NCBI GenBank assembly: GCA_950060715.1
Contig: CATLVA010000119.1
Span: 1 to 5,738 of the forward strand
Length of the DNA stretch: 5,738 nucleotides
From: an uncultured Oligoflexia bacterium
GTDB lineage: Bacteria > Bdellovibrionota > Bacteriovoracia > Bacteriovoracales > Bacteriovoracaceae
Reading direction: 5' to 3'
Part shown: piece by piece, positions 1 through 5,613 of the stretch
Numbering within the stretch: the first letter of the stretch is position 1
Layout of the letters: every line of letters begins with the position of its first letter
Program-made: the position numbers and the translations under genes
The notes under the pieces: model-generated
The model's database searches: none
What the model saw: the letters and a program-made list of their open reading frames with translations, nothing else
What the model was told of the DNA's origin: nothing

Positions 1-170
1 GAACTCAGCGTTCTTTGGGTAAAACCCAGTGCAAATAGTCCAAAAATAAAACTAACTAAGGCACTAATTATGAGAGCTAATTTAAACTCTAAAAATATGG
101 CCAAAATACTTACAGAAAGTATTCCTGCAATTAATGCCGCCAATAGAAAATATGATAGCAATCGAAACAT
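1..170 (-). CDS. Small integral membrane protein, N-terminal part (3' end beyond window)
   Basis: Reading the minus strand from an ATG at 170-168 gives 56 codons open to the window edge, starting MFRLLSYFLL. Two long hydrophobic stretches are visible, about residues 4-27 and 30-50, separated by a short charged turn (LEFK). A basic stretch (TQR) follows, so this looks like an inner-membrane protein with at least two helices. An in-frame TGA lies 27 bases upstream, so the start cannot be much earlier; ATG 170 is the first good start, though no Shine-Dalgarno is obvious. The gene is divergent from the aminotransferase operon. I do not recognise the family and infer no function. The opposite strand here also has an open frame, but its product has no domain-like pattern while this one is clearly membrane-like. 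Confidence 0.62.
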   Translation of the reverse strand, partial: MFRLLSYFLLAALIAGILSVSILAIFLEFKLALIISALVSFIFGLFALGFTQRTLS

Positions 171-178
171 AATTGATA

Positions 179-193
179 GTGTACACGAATTCG
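179..193. repeat. Two adjoining 8-bp palindromes in the divergent intergenic region
   Basis: GTGTACAC (179-186) and CGAATTCG (186-193) are both perfect palindromes and share one base. They lie between the divergent membrane-protein gene (start 170) and the aminotransferase operon (start 264), where an operator could act on either unit. No known operator consensus, including the ArgR box, is matched convincingly, and short palindromes do occur by chance. A minus-strand TTGAAA (201-196), 17 bases and TATCAA (178-173) overlap them and resemble a sigma-70 promoter. That spacing would put the transcript start at or inside the ATG at 170. Confidence 0.25.
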
Positions 194-250
194 GCTTTCA
201 AGACTCGCCTAATTCCGATTATTTTAGTAGATTGTGCAAAATTTTTTTAA

Positions 251-255
251 AAAGG
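251..255 (+). promoter_or_regulatory. Shine-Dalgarno that fixes the aminotransferase start
   Basis: AAAGG at 251-255 lies 8 bases upstream of the ATG at 264. The alternative in-frame ATG at 234 is preceded only by T- and A-rich sequence and would add ten residues (MQNFFKKVII) that class III aminotransferases do not need. The site therefore favours 264 as the true start. Confidence 0.6.
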
Positions 256-263
256 TAATCATT

Positions 264-1646
264 ATGAAAGATGTAGTAGCACCAGCTTTTTTTAACGATG
301 CAAGAATTGAACAAGCGAAAAAGCTTATTTCTGAAGCATTGCAGGAACATTCAAGCAAGATCACGGAAGTAAAACCAGGACCTGCTGCCAATAAAGAAGA
401 GTATGAAAAACTTTTAAACGACTTCTCAAGTCTTAGAGGTGGGAAACTTTTTTATGACTACTTAGGATCTGGAATTGGAAATGGAGCTCTGGTCGAGCTT
501 GCAGACGGTTCTGTTAAATATGATTTTATCACCGGTATTGGAGTTCATTACTTTGGACACTCACATCCGGGTGTTGTGGCAGCTCAAATTGATGGCGCAA
601 TTACAAATACGACAATGAGCGGAAATCTCCAGCAAAACATTGATTCACCAAAACTTTTTGAACTTATTCTAAACCAAGCAAACAAATACAGTGCAGGTTT
701 TGATTCAATGTTTATGACTTCATCTGGAGTTATGGCGGCTGAGAATGCTTTAAAAATGGTTTTCCAAAAGCGCTTCCCTGCTCACAGAGTTGTGGCATTT
801 GAAAAATGTTTCATGGGAAGAACATTATCTGTTTCTCAGATTACTGATAAAGCAGCCTACAGAAAAGGACTACCTAAGTCTCTAAGTGTAGACTATATCC
901 CATTCTACGATGCCAATAATCACGAGCGTTCAATTCAAATGGCGACTAAGCATCTTGAGTGGTATTTTAACCGCTATCCTGGTGAATACGCAGCAATGTG
1001 TATGGAGCTTGTTCAAGGTGAAGGTGGATATTGGGTAGGACACGAAGATTTTTTCAAAGCAATTTGTGATGTTTGTAAAAAGCATAATGTTTCAGTTATC
1101 GTTGATGAAGTTCAAACATTCATGAGAACGGAAGAGCTATTTGCGTTTCAATACTTCAAACTAGACAAACACGCAGATATGATTTTGATTGGGAAAAATT
1201 CTCAGATTTGTGCCACTCTATATAGAGACGATCATAAGCCACAACCAGGTTTAATTTCTCAAACCTTTACCAGCTCTGGTTCGGCGATCAATGCTGCTTA
1301 TTATATTATTAATGAAATCGCCAATGGTGGATACCTTGGAAAAGATGGTAAAATTAATAAGCTTCATGAGCGTTTTGCTAATAATCTTTCTGAATTAAAT
1401 AAAAAATATCCAGATAAGATTGAAGGACCTTGGGGAATCGGTGCCATGATTGGTATGACTGTTTTTGGTGGTGACACGCAAAAGTCAAAAGATTTTACTT
1501 TTAAACTATTTGAAAACGGCGTTCTTTCATTTATCGCAGGAGCAGCTCCTACTCGAGTAAGATTCTTAATACCAGCTGGTGCAGTGACTGAGTCTGATAT
1601 AGATAGGGCATGTGCCATAATTGAAAAAACTCTTTGTGAGATGTAA
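264..1646 (+). CDS. Class III PLP-dependent aminotransferase, lysine 6-aminotransferase-like, linked to astA
   Basis: This 460-residue fold-type I, class III aminotransferase would transfer an amino group, probably a terminal one, to a keto acid using PLP in the cytosol. Visible motifs are a phosphate-cradle loop (TSSGVMAAENALK, 152-164), a glycine-rich loop (VQGEGG, 250-255), the PLP-pyridine pair D281/Q284 in VDEVQTF, the Schiff-base lysine K311 in IGKNSQ, and the phosphate-binding segment QTFTSSGS (333-340). A C-terminal arginine in TRVRFLIPAGA could bind carboxylate. GKNSQICA resembles the GKKTQVCG of L-lysine 6-aminotransferases rather than the glycine-rich loop of AstC/ArgD or GABA enzymes; that comparison is from memory. 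It directly precedes astA, the position astC takes in enterobacterial ast operons, so succinylornithine transaminase is the contextual guess. Lysine, ornithine or GABA are alternative substrates. The class is certain, the substrate is not. Confidence 0.9.
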   Translation: MKDVVAPAFFNDARIEQAKKLISEALQEHSSKITEVKPGPAANKEEYEKLLNDFSSLRGGKLFYDYLGSGIGNGALVELADGSVKYDFITGIGVHYFGHSHPGVVAAQIDGAITNTTMSGNLQQNIDSPKLFELILNQANKYSAGFDSMFMTSSGVMAAENALKMVFQKRFPAHRVVAFEKCFMGRTLSVSQITDKAAYRKGLPKSLSVDYIPFYDANNHERSIQMATKHLEWYFNRYPGEYAAMCMELVQGEGGYWVGHEDFFKAICDVCKKHNVSVIVDEVQTFMRTEELFAFQYFKLDKHADMILIGKNSQICATLYRDDHKPQPGLISQTFTSSGSAINAAYYIINEIANGGYLGKDGKINKLHERFANNLSELNKKYPDKIEGPWGIGAMIGMTVFGGDTQKSKDFTFKLFENGVLSFIAGAAPTRVRFLIPAGAVTESDIDRACAIIEKTLCEM

Positions 1647-2675
1647 ATGCTAATTTTTAGACCTATTAAATCGACTGACCTTGACGGTCTCATGAATCTT
1701 TTAAAGAACTCTGGGCACGGACTCACTTCTCTTCCTAAGGATGAGAAAATCCTCGCTCAGAAAATACTTCACTCGACAACGAGTTTTGAGTCTTCAGAGC
1801 TGAGAGAAAAGCCTGCTGGTGAATCCTATCTCTTTGTCGTTGAGGATCTCTTTGATGGAAAATTAGTTGGAGTCAGCGGGATTATTTCAAAGATAGGTGG
1901 TTTTGATGCCTATTATTTCTACCGCCTTAAAACGCGAGTCATGAAGTCTCGCATGCTTAAAGTTGAAAAAGAGGTTCGCACTCTTCATATGGAAAAGACA
2001 CATGCGGGTCCAGCTGAAATTTGTTCCCTCTTTTTAGACCCTGAGTTCAGAAGTTCTCAAAACGGAAGGTTCTTATCTCTTTCACGTTTTCTCTATATGG
2101 CCGAGAATCAAAAAGACTTTGAGTCAGAAGTTATTGCAGAGATGCGCGGGCAAGTTGATGATTCTGGACACTCACCTTTTTGGGAAGCCGTAGGCCATAA
2201 ATTTATGGATATTGATTTTGTTCAAGCTGACTATCTAAGCTTGAAATCAAAAACATTTATTGAAGAACTACTTCCTGATGTCCCTATTTTAGTAGACCTA
2301 CTACCAAAAGAAGCGCAAGACGTAGTCGCAGAAGTGCATCCAAACACTAAGCCAGCGAGGCATATTCTTGAACAAGAAGGGTTTCTCTTTAACGGTTTAG
2401 TGGGTATCTTTGAGCCAGGTCCGGTTCTAGAAGCAAAACTCAAAGACGTAAGGGCATTCAAAGAAAGCCGAGTGATTACCGTTAAAGAAATAGATGAAAA
2501 CCCAATTGATTCGGAAACATTTATCATCTCAACTTCGGAGAAGCCAAAGTTTCGCTCATGTTTAGGTAAAATTGAATTTGTCACAGAAGATGAAGCTAGA
2601 ATTAGTGCCGTTACTGCAACTGCTCTTAAGCTTCGTCGTGGCGACAAACTTCGCTACGTAACTTTTAAACCTTAA
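1647..2675 (+). CDS. astA: Arginine N-succinyltransferase
   Basis: AstA transfers succinyl from succinyl-CoA to the alpha-amino group of arginine, giving N2-succinylarginine, the first step of the AST pathway. The 342-residue product matches the usual AstA length (E. coli about 344) and aligns along its whole length with the E. coli protein as I remember it. Shared blocks are an N-terminal FRPIKSTDLDGL, GLTSLP (25-30), EICSLFLDPEFR (124-135), LSLSRFLYMA (143-152), AEMRG (164-168), SPFWEAVG (176-183), and VHPNTKPAR (230-238) then LEQEGF. His231 sits where E. coli AstA has its proposed catalytic histidine. The ATG directly follows the aminotransferase TAA with no gap, and GTGAG at 1636-1640 lies inside the upstream gene, so translation is probably coupled. 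Ornithine could be an alternative acceptor, as in related Aru enzymes. The stop codon overlaps the end of the convergent gene by four bases. Confidence 0.93.
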   Translation: MLIFRPIKSTDLDGLMNLLKNSGHGLTSLPKDEKILAQKILHSTTSFESSELREKPAGESYLFVVEDLFDGKLVGVSGIISKIGGFDAYYFYRLKTRVMKSRMLKVEKEVRTLHMEKTHAGPAEICSLFLDPEFRSSQNGRFLSLSRFLYMAENQKDFESEVIAEMRGQVDDSGHSPFWEAVGHKFMDIDFVQADYLSLKSKTFIEELLPDVPILVDLLPKEAQDVVAEVHPNTKPARHILEQEGFLFNGLVGIFEPGPVLEAKLKDVRAFKESRVITVKEIDENPIDSETFIISTSEKPKFRSCLGKIEFVTEDEARISAVTATALKLRRGDKLRYVTFKP

Positions 2676-4228
2676 TCTTCTTCCTCTTCTTGAAGAGACT
2701 TATAAATAAGCCGGCGTATGTCGGCTTTTTCTTTTTCTCCCGCAAAATTAATTAAGGCTCGGTAAACATTATTCTCTTTAGAGAACTGTCCCTCTTTTCT
2801 ATGAGGAACGACCGTAATTAAAAACTCTAGAGGCGATTTAACTTTAAATACGGTCCAGACCGGTATTTTTATTGGAGATTCAAAATACATAACAGACTCA
2901 CTCATAGAGCGAACCTTTAAATGTCTTTGAATATAAATTTTCGAAAACTTATCTTTGGCCCTCACAAAAACTTTTTTATTACCCTCGGAAATATGAAGCT
3001 TCTCATCAAGCTTTTTGGCCATGGTCAAAAGTAACTCAGGGTTAATACTATCAGGATAAGTCACAACATTTTTGTAATTTTTCGATTTGAGCACTCGCGC
3101 TTTTTCACTATCAATTCCGAAAGCGAGAACATAGGGATCATAATCCTTAACTTCTTTTATTTGATTCATCATCCGTTCAAAGTCTGGAAGCTGGTTACGT
3201 TTATCTCCAAAATCAAATGCAATTAAATGAGGCGTATAACGTGAGATAACCTTAGAGTGCTCCGCGAGATAGGTTTGAAAGTTAATAGAATGAGTGAACT
3301 GTTCTACTGTTTTATCTATTTGTGAAAATAAATCGAGAGACTCATCCACGACAAGAATCTTTAATTTTTTGGGATCTCTAGTATGAACATGATGTTTAAT
3401 CCAGTCATCAATTTTGGCCTTGATAGGTCCAAAGAGCTTTTTTCTAGTCTCCATGTCATCGATGATTTCCTGCTTTTCCACATCGTTCATAGTGTCCAGG
3501 AGTTTTGGATCATGTTTTAACTTTTTATAAAGCTTCCACCTCTCATTTGTACTAACAAAAAAATCGTCGTCTTTATAAATAAATTCTAATTCATAAGCAA
3601 AGCGCTTATTAAAATAGAGATTATGTTCATAAAATTTCTGAACAAAAACGAGCTTAGAAGTCATGATACTTTCCAGTGGGTGATGATCTACTTTTAAGAT
3701 CTCTCCTACCGGTAAAAATGAATTCGTTTCCACATGAAAATGATTATCACCGATAAAGCCCACGCGCAGTGGTTGGTAGAACTCGAATTTCCCCATCTCA
3801 GCACTTCGAATAAGTTCACTGGTATCGGTCAGTTCTACATCCAAAAGTGAAATCGGATCGAAAATAACATCTTCAATTTCTAGGCATTTAATATGATTTA
3901 ACCGAACTGAGGCATTGATTGACCTGTCTATTAATTCTTTAGACTCATAATCAAATAGACCAACGACTGAAACCAACCGCATTTCTTCGTTGCGGGTCAG
4001 AAGCTTTGCCAGGCCAATTCCTTGATCTGGGTCTGAACTATAATCGATATAAATGATTTGAGGTCGCTCCTCATAGAGTTTGATAAAAAGTGATTGGAAA
4101 TTTGGAAAATCGTCATGATGCATACTCTGGAAGCTAAACTCCCAGTCTTTGTATGACTTTTGGAAAAGATCCTTCAATCTTTTCCAGTACTTATCGTCTT
4201 TTCCGATGTAAACAATATTTAGTTTCAT
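2672..4228 (-). CDS. Putative signalling protein with duplicated receiver-like and PilZ-like modules
   Basis: This 518-residue soluble protein has no signal peptide or membrane segment. Residues 2-120 look like a response-regulator receiver fold: beta-1 KLNIVYIG, acidic D11/D12, and a phospho-acceptor-like D62 ending IIYID. Residues 288-410 repeat this: KLKILVVDES, D295/E296, and D339 ending LIAFD. The conserved Ser/Thr and Lys of active receivers are not at their places (VTYPD in copy two), so phosphorylation is doubtful. After each receiver comes a similar beta-rich segment, about 148-220 and 431-505, resembling a PilZ barrel but without the RxxxR and DxSxxG c-di-GMP motifs. A charged helical linker (225-285) joins the halves, and the tail is acidic (QEEEED). 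The gene is divergent from the FNR-like gene and convergent with astA. No Shine-Dalgarno is evident before ATG 4228. A c-di-GMP or motility role is only inferred from the folds; it may be a protein-interaction scaffold. Confidence 0.8.
   Translation of the reverse strand: MKLNIVYIGKDDKYWKRLKDLFQKSYKDWEFSFQSMHHDDFPNFQSLFIKLYEERPQIIYIDYSSDPDQGIGLAKLLTRNEEMRLVSVVGLFDYESKELIDRSINASVRLNHIKCLEIEDVIFDPISLLDVELTDTSELIRSAEMGKFEFYQPLRVGFIGDNHFHVETNSFLPVGEILKVDHHPLESIMTSKLVFVQKFYEHNLYFNKRFAYELEFIYKDDDFFVSTNERWKLYKKLKHDPKLLDTMNDVEKQEIIDDMETRKKLFGPIKAKIDDWIKHHVHTRDPKKLKILVVDESLDLFSQIDKTVEQFTHSINFQTYLAEHSKVISRYTPHLIAFDFGDKRNQLPDFERMMNQIKEVKDYDPYVLAFGIDSEKARVLKSKNYKNVVTYPDSINPELLLTMAKKLDEKLHISEGNKKVFVRAKDKFSKIYIQRHLKVRSMSESVMYFESPIKIPVWTVFKVKSPLEFLITVVPHRKEGQFSKENNVYRALINFAGEKEKADIRRLIYKSLQEEEED
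2708..2736 (+). terminator. Intrinsic terminator of the aminotransferase-astA operon
   Basis: AAGCCGGC (2708-2715), loop GTAT, and GTCGGCTT (2720-2727) form an 8-bp stem with one G-T pair. It is followed by a T-rich tract (TTTTTCTTTTT, 2726-2736). It begins 33 bases after the astA stop and points the right way. A weaker hairpin (CTCTT/AAGAG, 2684-2697) precedes it. The whole structure lies within the last codons of the convergent minus-strand gene. On that strand the hairpin is followed only by a mixed TTATTTATAAG, so it should terminate mainly plus-strand transcripts. Confidence 0.75.
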
Positions 4229-4249
4229 TTCAATTCAATTATTAATGAT

Positions 4250-4255
4250 ATTATA
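4250..4255 (-). promoter_or_regulatory. Possible -10 element for the receiver/PilZ-like gene
   Basis: On the minus strand TATAAT occupies 4255-4250, 21 bases before the ATG at 4228. It overlaps the left arm of the 9-bp inverted repeat, so a protein bound there could block it. No good -35 hexamer is present at the usual spacing; the nearest TTGTAC (4286-4281) is too far away. The call therefore rests on the perfect -10 alone. Confidence 0.3.
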
Positions 4256-4279
4256 CTATAAGTTAAGTAGTTATAGTAT
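4253..4279. repeat. Perfect 9-bp inverted repeat with 9-bp spacer (candidate operator)
   Basis: ATACTATAA (4253-4261) and TTATAGTAT (4271-4279) are exact reverse complements separated by GTTAAGTAG. The arm centres lie 18 bases apart, between one and two helical turns. An 8-bp palindrome TTGTACAA (4279-4286) adjoins the right arm. The site lies between the divergent receiver/PilZ-like gene and the FNR-like gene and overlaps the likely -10 of the former. No T tract follows either side, so it is not an intrinsic terminator. It does not match the FNR box (TTGAT-N4-ATCAA) or the CRP box. An alternative explanation is two AT-rich -10-like sequences that happen to be complementary. Confidence 0.45.
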
Positions 4280-4352
4280 TGTACAACAAACCTGAGATGA
4301 ATCATGTTTTATATCCAAATCCTGAAATATAGTAGAATTAGCTGATATAAGT

Positions 4353-4357
4353 AGGAG
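4353..4357 (+). promoter_or_regulatory. Shine-Dalgarno of the FNR-like gene
   Basis: AGGAG at 4353-4357 lies 6 bases before the ATG at 4364. It is the clearest ribosome-binding site in the window and fixes this start, so the N-terminal cysteine cluster is part of the protein. Confidence 0.75.
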
Positions 4358-4363
4358 TAAAAC

Positions 4364-5077
4364 ATGAGCAAAGCCTCTAACAAGCTAGAATGTGAAAACT
4401 GTCCTTCCAAAGGACAAGGGATTTTTTGTCAATTAGAAGGCATGGCCTTACATGATGTTAGTGATCATAAGGTAGTAAATTCCTACAAAAAAGGTCAAAC
4501 ACTTTTCGTTCAGGGTAACCCTCCTTACGGGATGTACTGCGTGAGTACGGGAAATATCAAAGTTACTCAAGTCGGCGAAGATGGCAAAGAATCGATTGTG
4601 AGAATCGCAAGTGCCGGTGATGTACTTGGGCATAGAAGTATTTTTACTGACCAATTTTATAATGCTACCGCTACTGCCGTTGAAGACTGTACCGTGTGTT
4701 TTTTAGATAAAAAATACATCTTAAAATTAGTTGAGCAGTCCCCTTCTGTGGCCTGCAATTTGATTGCGAAATTAGGCAGAGATTTAGGTGCGGCAGAAAA
4801 AAGAATTTCATCTTTTTATCAAAAAAATGTACGCGAAAGATTAGCGGAACTTCTTCTTCTTTTAAAAGAGAGCCACGGTGTTGAAGAAGACGGTAAGATT
4901 CGCCTAAATATCAAATTGACCAGAGAAGAAATGGCATCAATCATTGGAACAGCGTCTAAAACGCTCATTAGGTTTATGTCAGAGCTTAAACAAGAAGGCT
5001 TTATCGAGCAAAAAGGTAAAGTGATCTATATTCTTGATGAGCCGGGCCTTCTAGATTTTGCTAATATCACTTACTAA
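4364..5077 (+). CDS. Crp/Fnr-family transcription regulator, FNR-like with cysteine cluster
   Basis: This 237-residue DNA-binding regulator has the usual Crp/Fnr layout. An N-terminal cysteine segment has C10, C13 and C22. A cNMP-binding-type beta-roll spans about 35-120, with YKKGQTLFVQG and GDVLGHRSIF. A long dimerisation helix (125-155) and a C-terminal winged helix-turn-helix follow (LTREEMASIIGTASKTLIRF, 185-204; wing 210-224). C112 in TVCFLD falls where E. coli FNR has its fourth cluster cysteine (C122). A [4Fe-4S] cluster sensing oxygen or NO is therefore plausible, although C13-C22 spacing is longer than in E. coli FNR. The roll lacks the cAMP-contacting arginine (N100 in FYNATATA), so cAMP is unlikely. 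In the recognition helix K199 replaces the usual glutamate, implying a target other than the FNR box. It is divergent from the receiver/PilZ-like gene and followed 62 bases later by a lone cNMP-fold gene. Confidence 0.9.
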   Translation: MSKASNKLECENCPSKGQGIFCQLEGMALHDVSDHKVVNSYKKGQTLFVQGNPPYGMYCVSTGNIKVTQVGEDGKESIVRIASAGDVLGHRSIFTDQFYNATATAVEDCTVCFLDKKYILKLVEQSPSVACNLIAKLGRDLGAAEKRISSFYQKNVRERLAELLLLLKESHGVEEDGKIRLNIKLTREEMASIIGTASKTLIRFMSELKQEGFIEQKGKVIYILDEPGLLDFANITY

Positions 5078-5139
5078 TTTTTGGTAATTTCCTGATTTAG
5101 CTTAGATTAAAGTTATTTAATTTCATTTAGTATTTATTT

Positions 5140-5496
5140 ATGAGTAAGACTTTAGATATTGAGACGATTCAACCAGAGCAATTGAAAAAACTTGAGGTAT
5201 ACCTATGCCCCAAGCTTTATCAAAGCCAGCAAGACCTTATATATGAAGGTCAAATCCCTCATGTGGGTTTTTTACTCATCGAAGGTGAAATTATATTTAC
5301 CAAAAGAAAGAAAATTCACCACAAACTAAAGCCAGGCCAGACCTTTGGAGTCAATGAGCTGTTAAGAAACTATCCTTTAAAATACACCGCCACGATAACT
5401 GCTGGCTCTAAGGTCTATATATTAGATAAAAGTACGATTTTAGAGCTAAAAGAAGAAGAACGTGACCTATTAGATTCAATCCGTATCGCGCTTTAA
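5140..5496 (+). CDS. Stand-alone cyclic-nucleotide-binding-fold protein without HTH
   Basis: This 118-residue soluble protein consists almost entirely of one cNMP-binding-type beta-roll. An N-terminal helix (QPEQLKKLEVYL, 11-22) leads into YEGQIPHVGFLLIEGEI (35-51), LKPGQTFGVNELL (63-75), and a final VYILDKSTILEL (92-103) like the end of the Crp/Fnr roll. A short charged C-terminal helix follows; there is no helix-turn-helix or catalytic domain. The phosphate-binding cassette is degenerate: after FGVNELL the segment reads PLKYTATI, with Tyr where cAMP binders have Arg, so the ligand may be something else or none. It follows the FNR-like gene by 62 bases on the same strand, so co-transcription is possible. 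No Shine-Dalgarno precedes ATG 5140; the upstream DNA is T-rich (TTTAGTATTTATTT). A regulatory partner of the FNR-like protein is a guess from adjacency. Confidence 0.82.
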   Translation: MSKTLDIETIQPEQLKKLEVYLCPKLYQSQQDLIYEGQIPHVGFLLIEGEIIFTKRKKIHHKLKPGQTFGVNELLRNYPLKYTATITAGSKVYILDKSTILELKEEERDLLDSIRIAL

Positions 5497-5601
5497 AGTA
5501 AATCTATAAAATCTGTCGAATCTTTTTACACCCTATAAAAGACTTACAACCTCCCCCCTATACTGGCAGCTAGTGTTTTAAAATAATCTCTATACATATT
5601 T

Positions 5602-5605
5602 GGAG
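5602..5605 (+). promoter_or_regulatory. Shine-Dalgarno of the exported collagen-like protein gene
   Basis: GGAG at 5602-5605 lies 8 bases before the ATG at 5614 and supports the start that gives a signal peptide. The 117-base gap upstream (5497-5613) holds a run of six C followed by TATACT (5559-5564) as a possible -10 without a clear -35. No convincing terminator for the preceding gene is seen there. Confidence 0.6.
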
Positions 5606-5613
5606 ATTTAACA

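Noticed and set aside
70..258. Plus-strand open frame of 62 codons at the left end
   Set aside because: It has no ribosome-binding site and no domain-like pattern, runs past the true start of the aminotransferase, and lies opposite a clearly membrane-type minus-strand frame.
1364..1726. Minus-strand open frame across the aminotransferase/astA junction
   Set aside because: It lies opposite two genes of recognised families, and its product shows no recognisable motif.
2231..2647. Minus-strand open frame inside astA
   Set aside because: It is antisense to well-conserved AstA sequence; its serine-rich composition is typical of a shadow frame.
4253..4279. Inverted repeat read as a terminator
   Set aside because: The stem is AT-only apart from one G-C pair per arm, and no T tract follows on either strand; its place between divergent genes also does not need one.
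4448..4654. Minus-strand open frame inside the FNR-like gene
   Set aside because: It is antisense to the conserved beta-roll of the regulator, with no supporting start signal or motif.
5504..5540. CTATAAAA repeated at 5504-5511 and 5533-5540
   Set aside because: Two 8-base AT-rich copies 29 bases apart are easily explained by base composition, with no further copies or flanking match.
5565..5580. TGGCAGC... as a sigma-54 promoter before the collagen-like gene
   Set aside because: The GG is not followed by GC at the required 10-base spacing, so the -12 element is missing.
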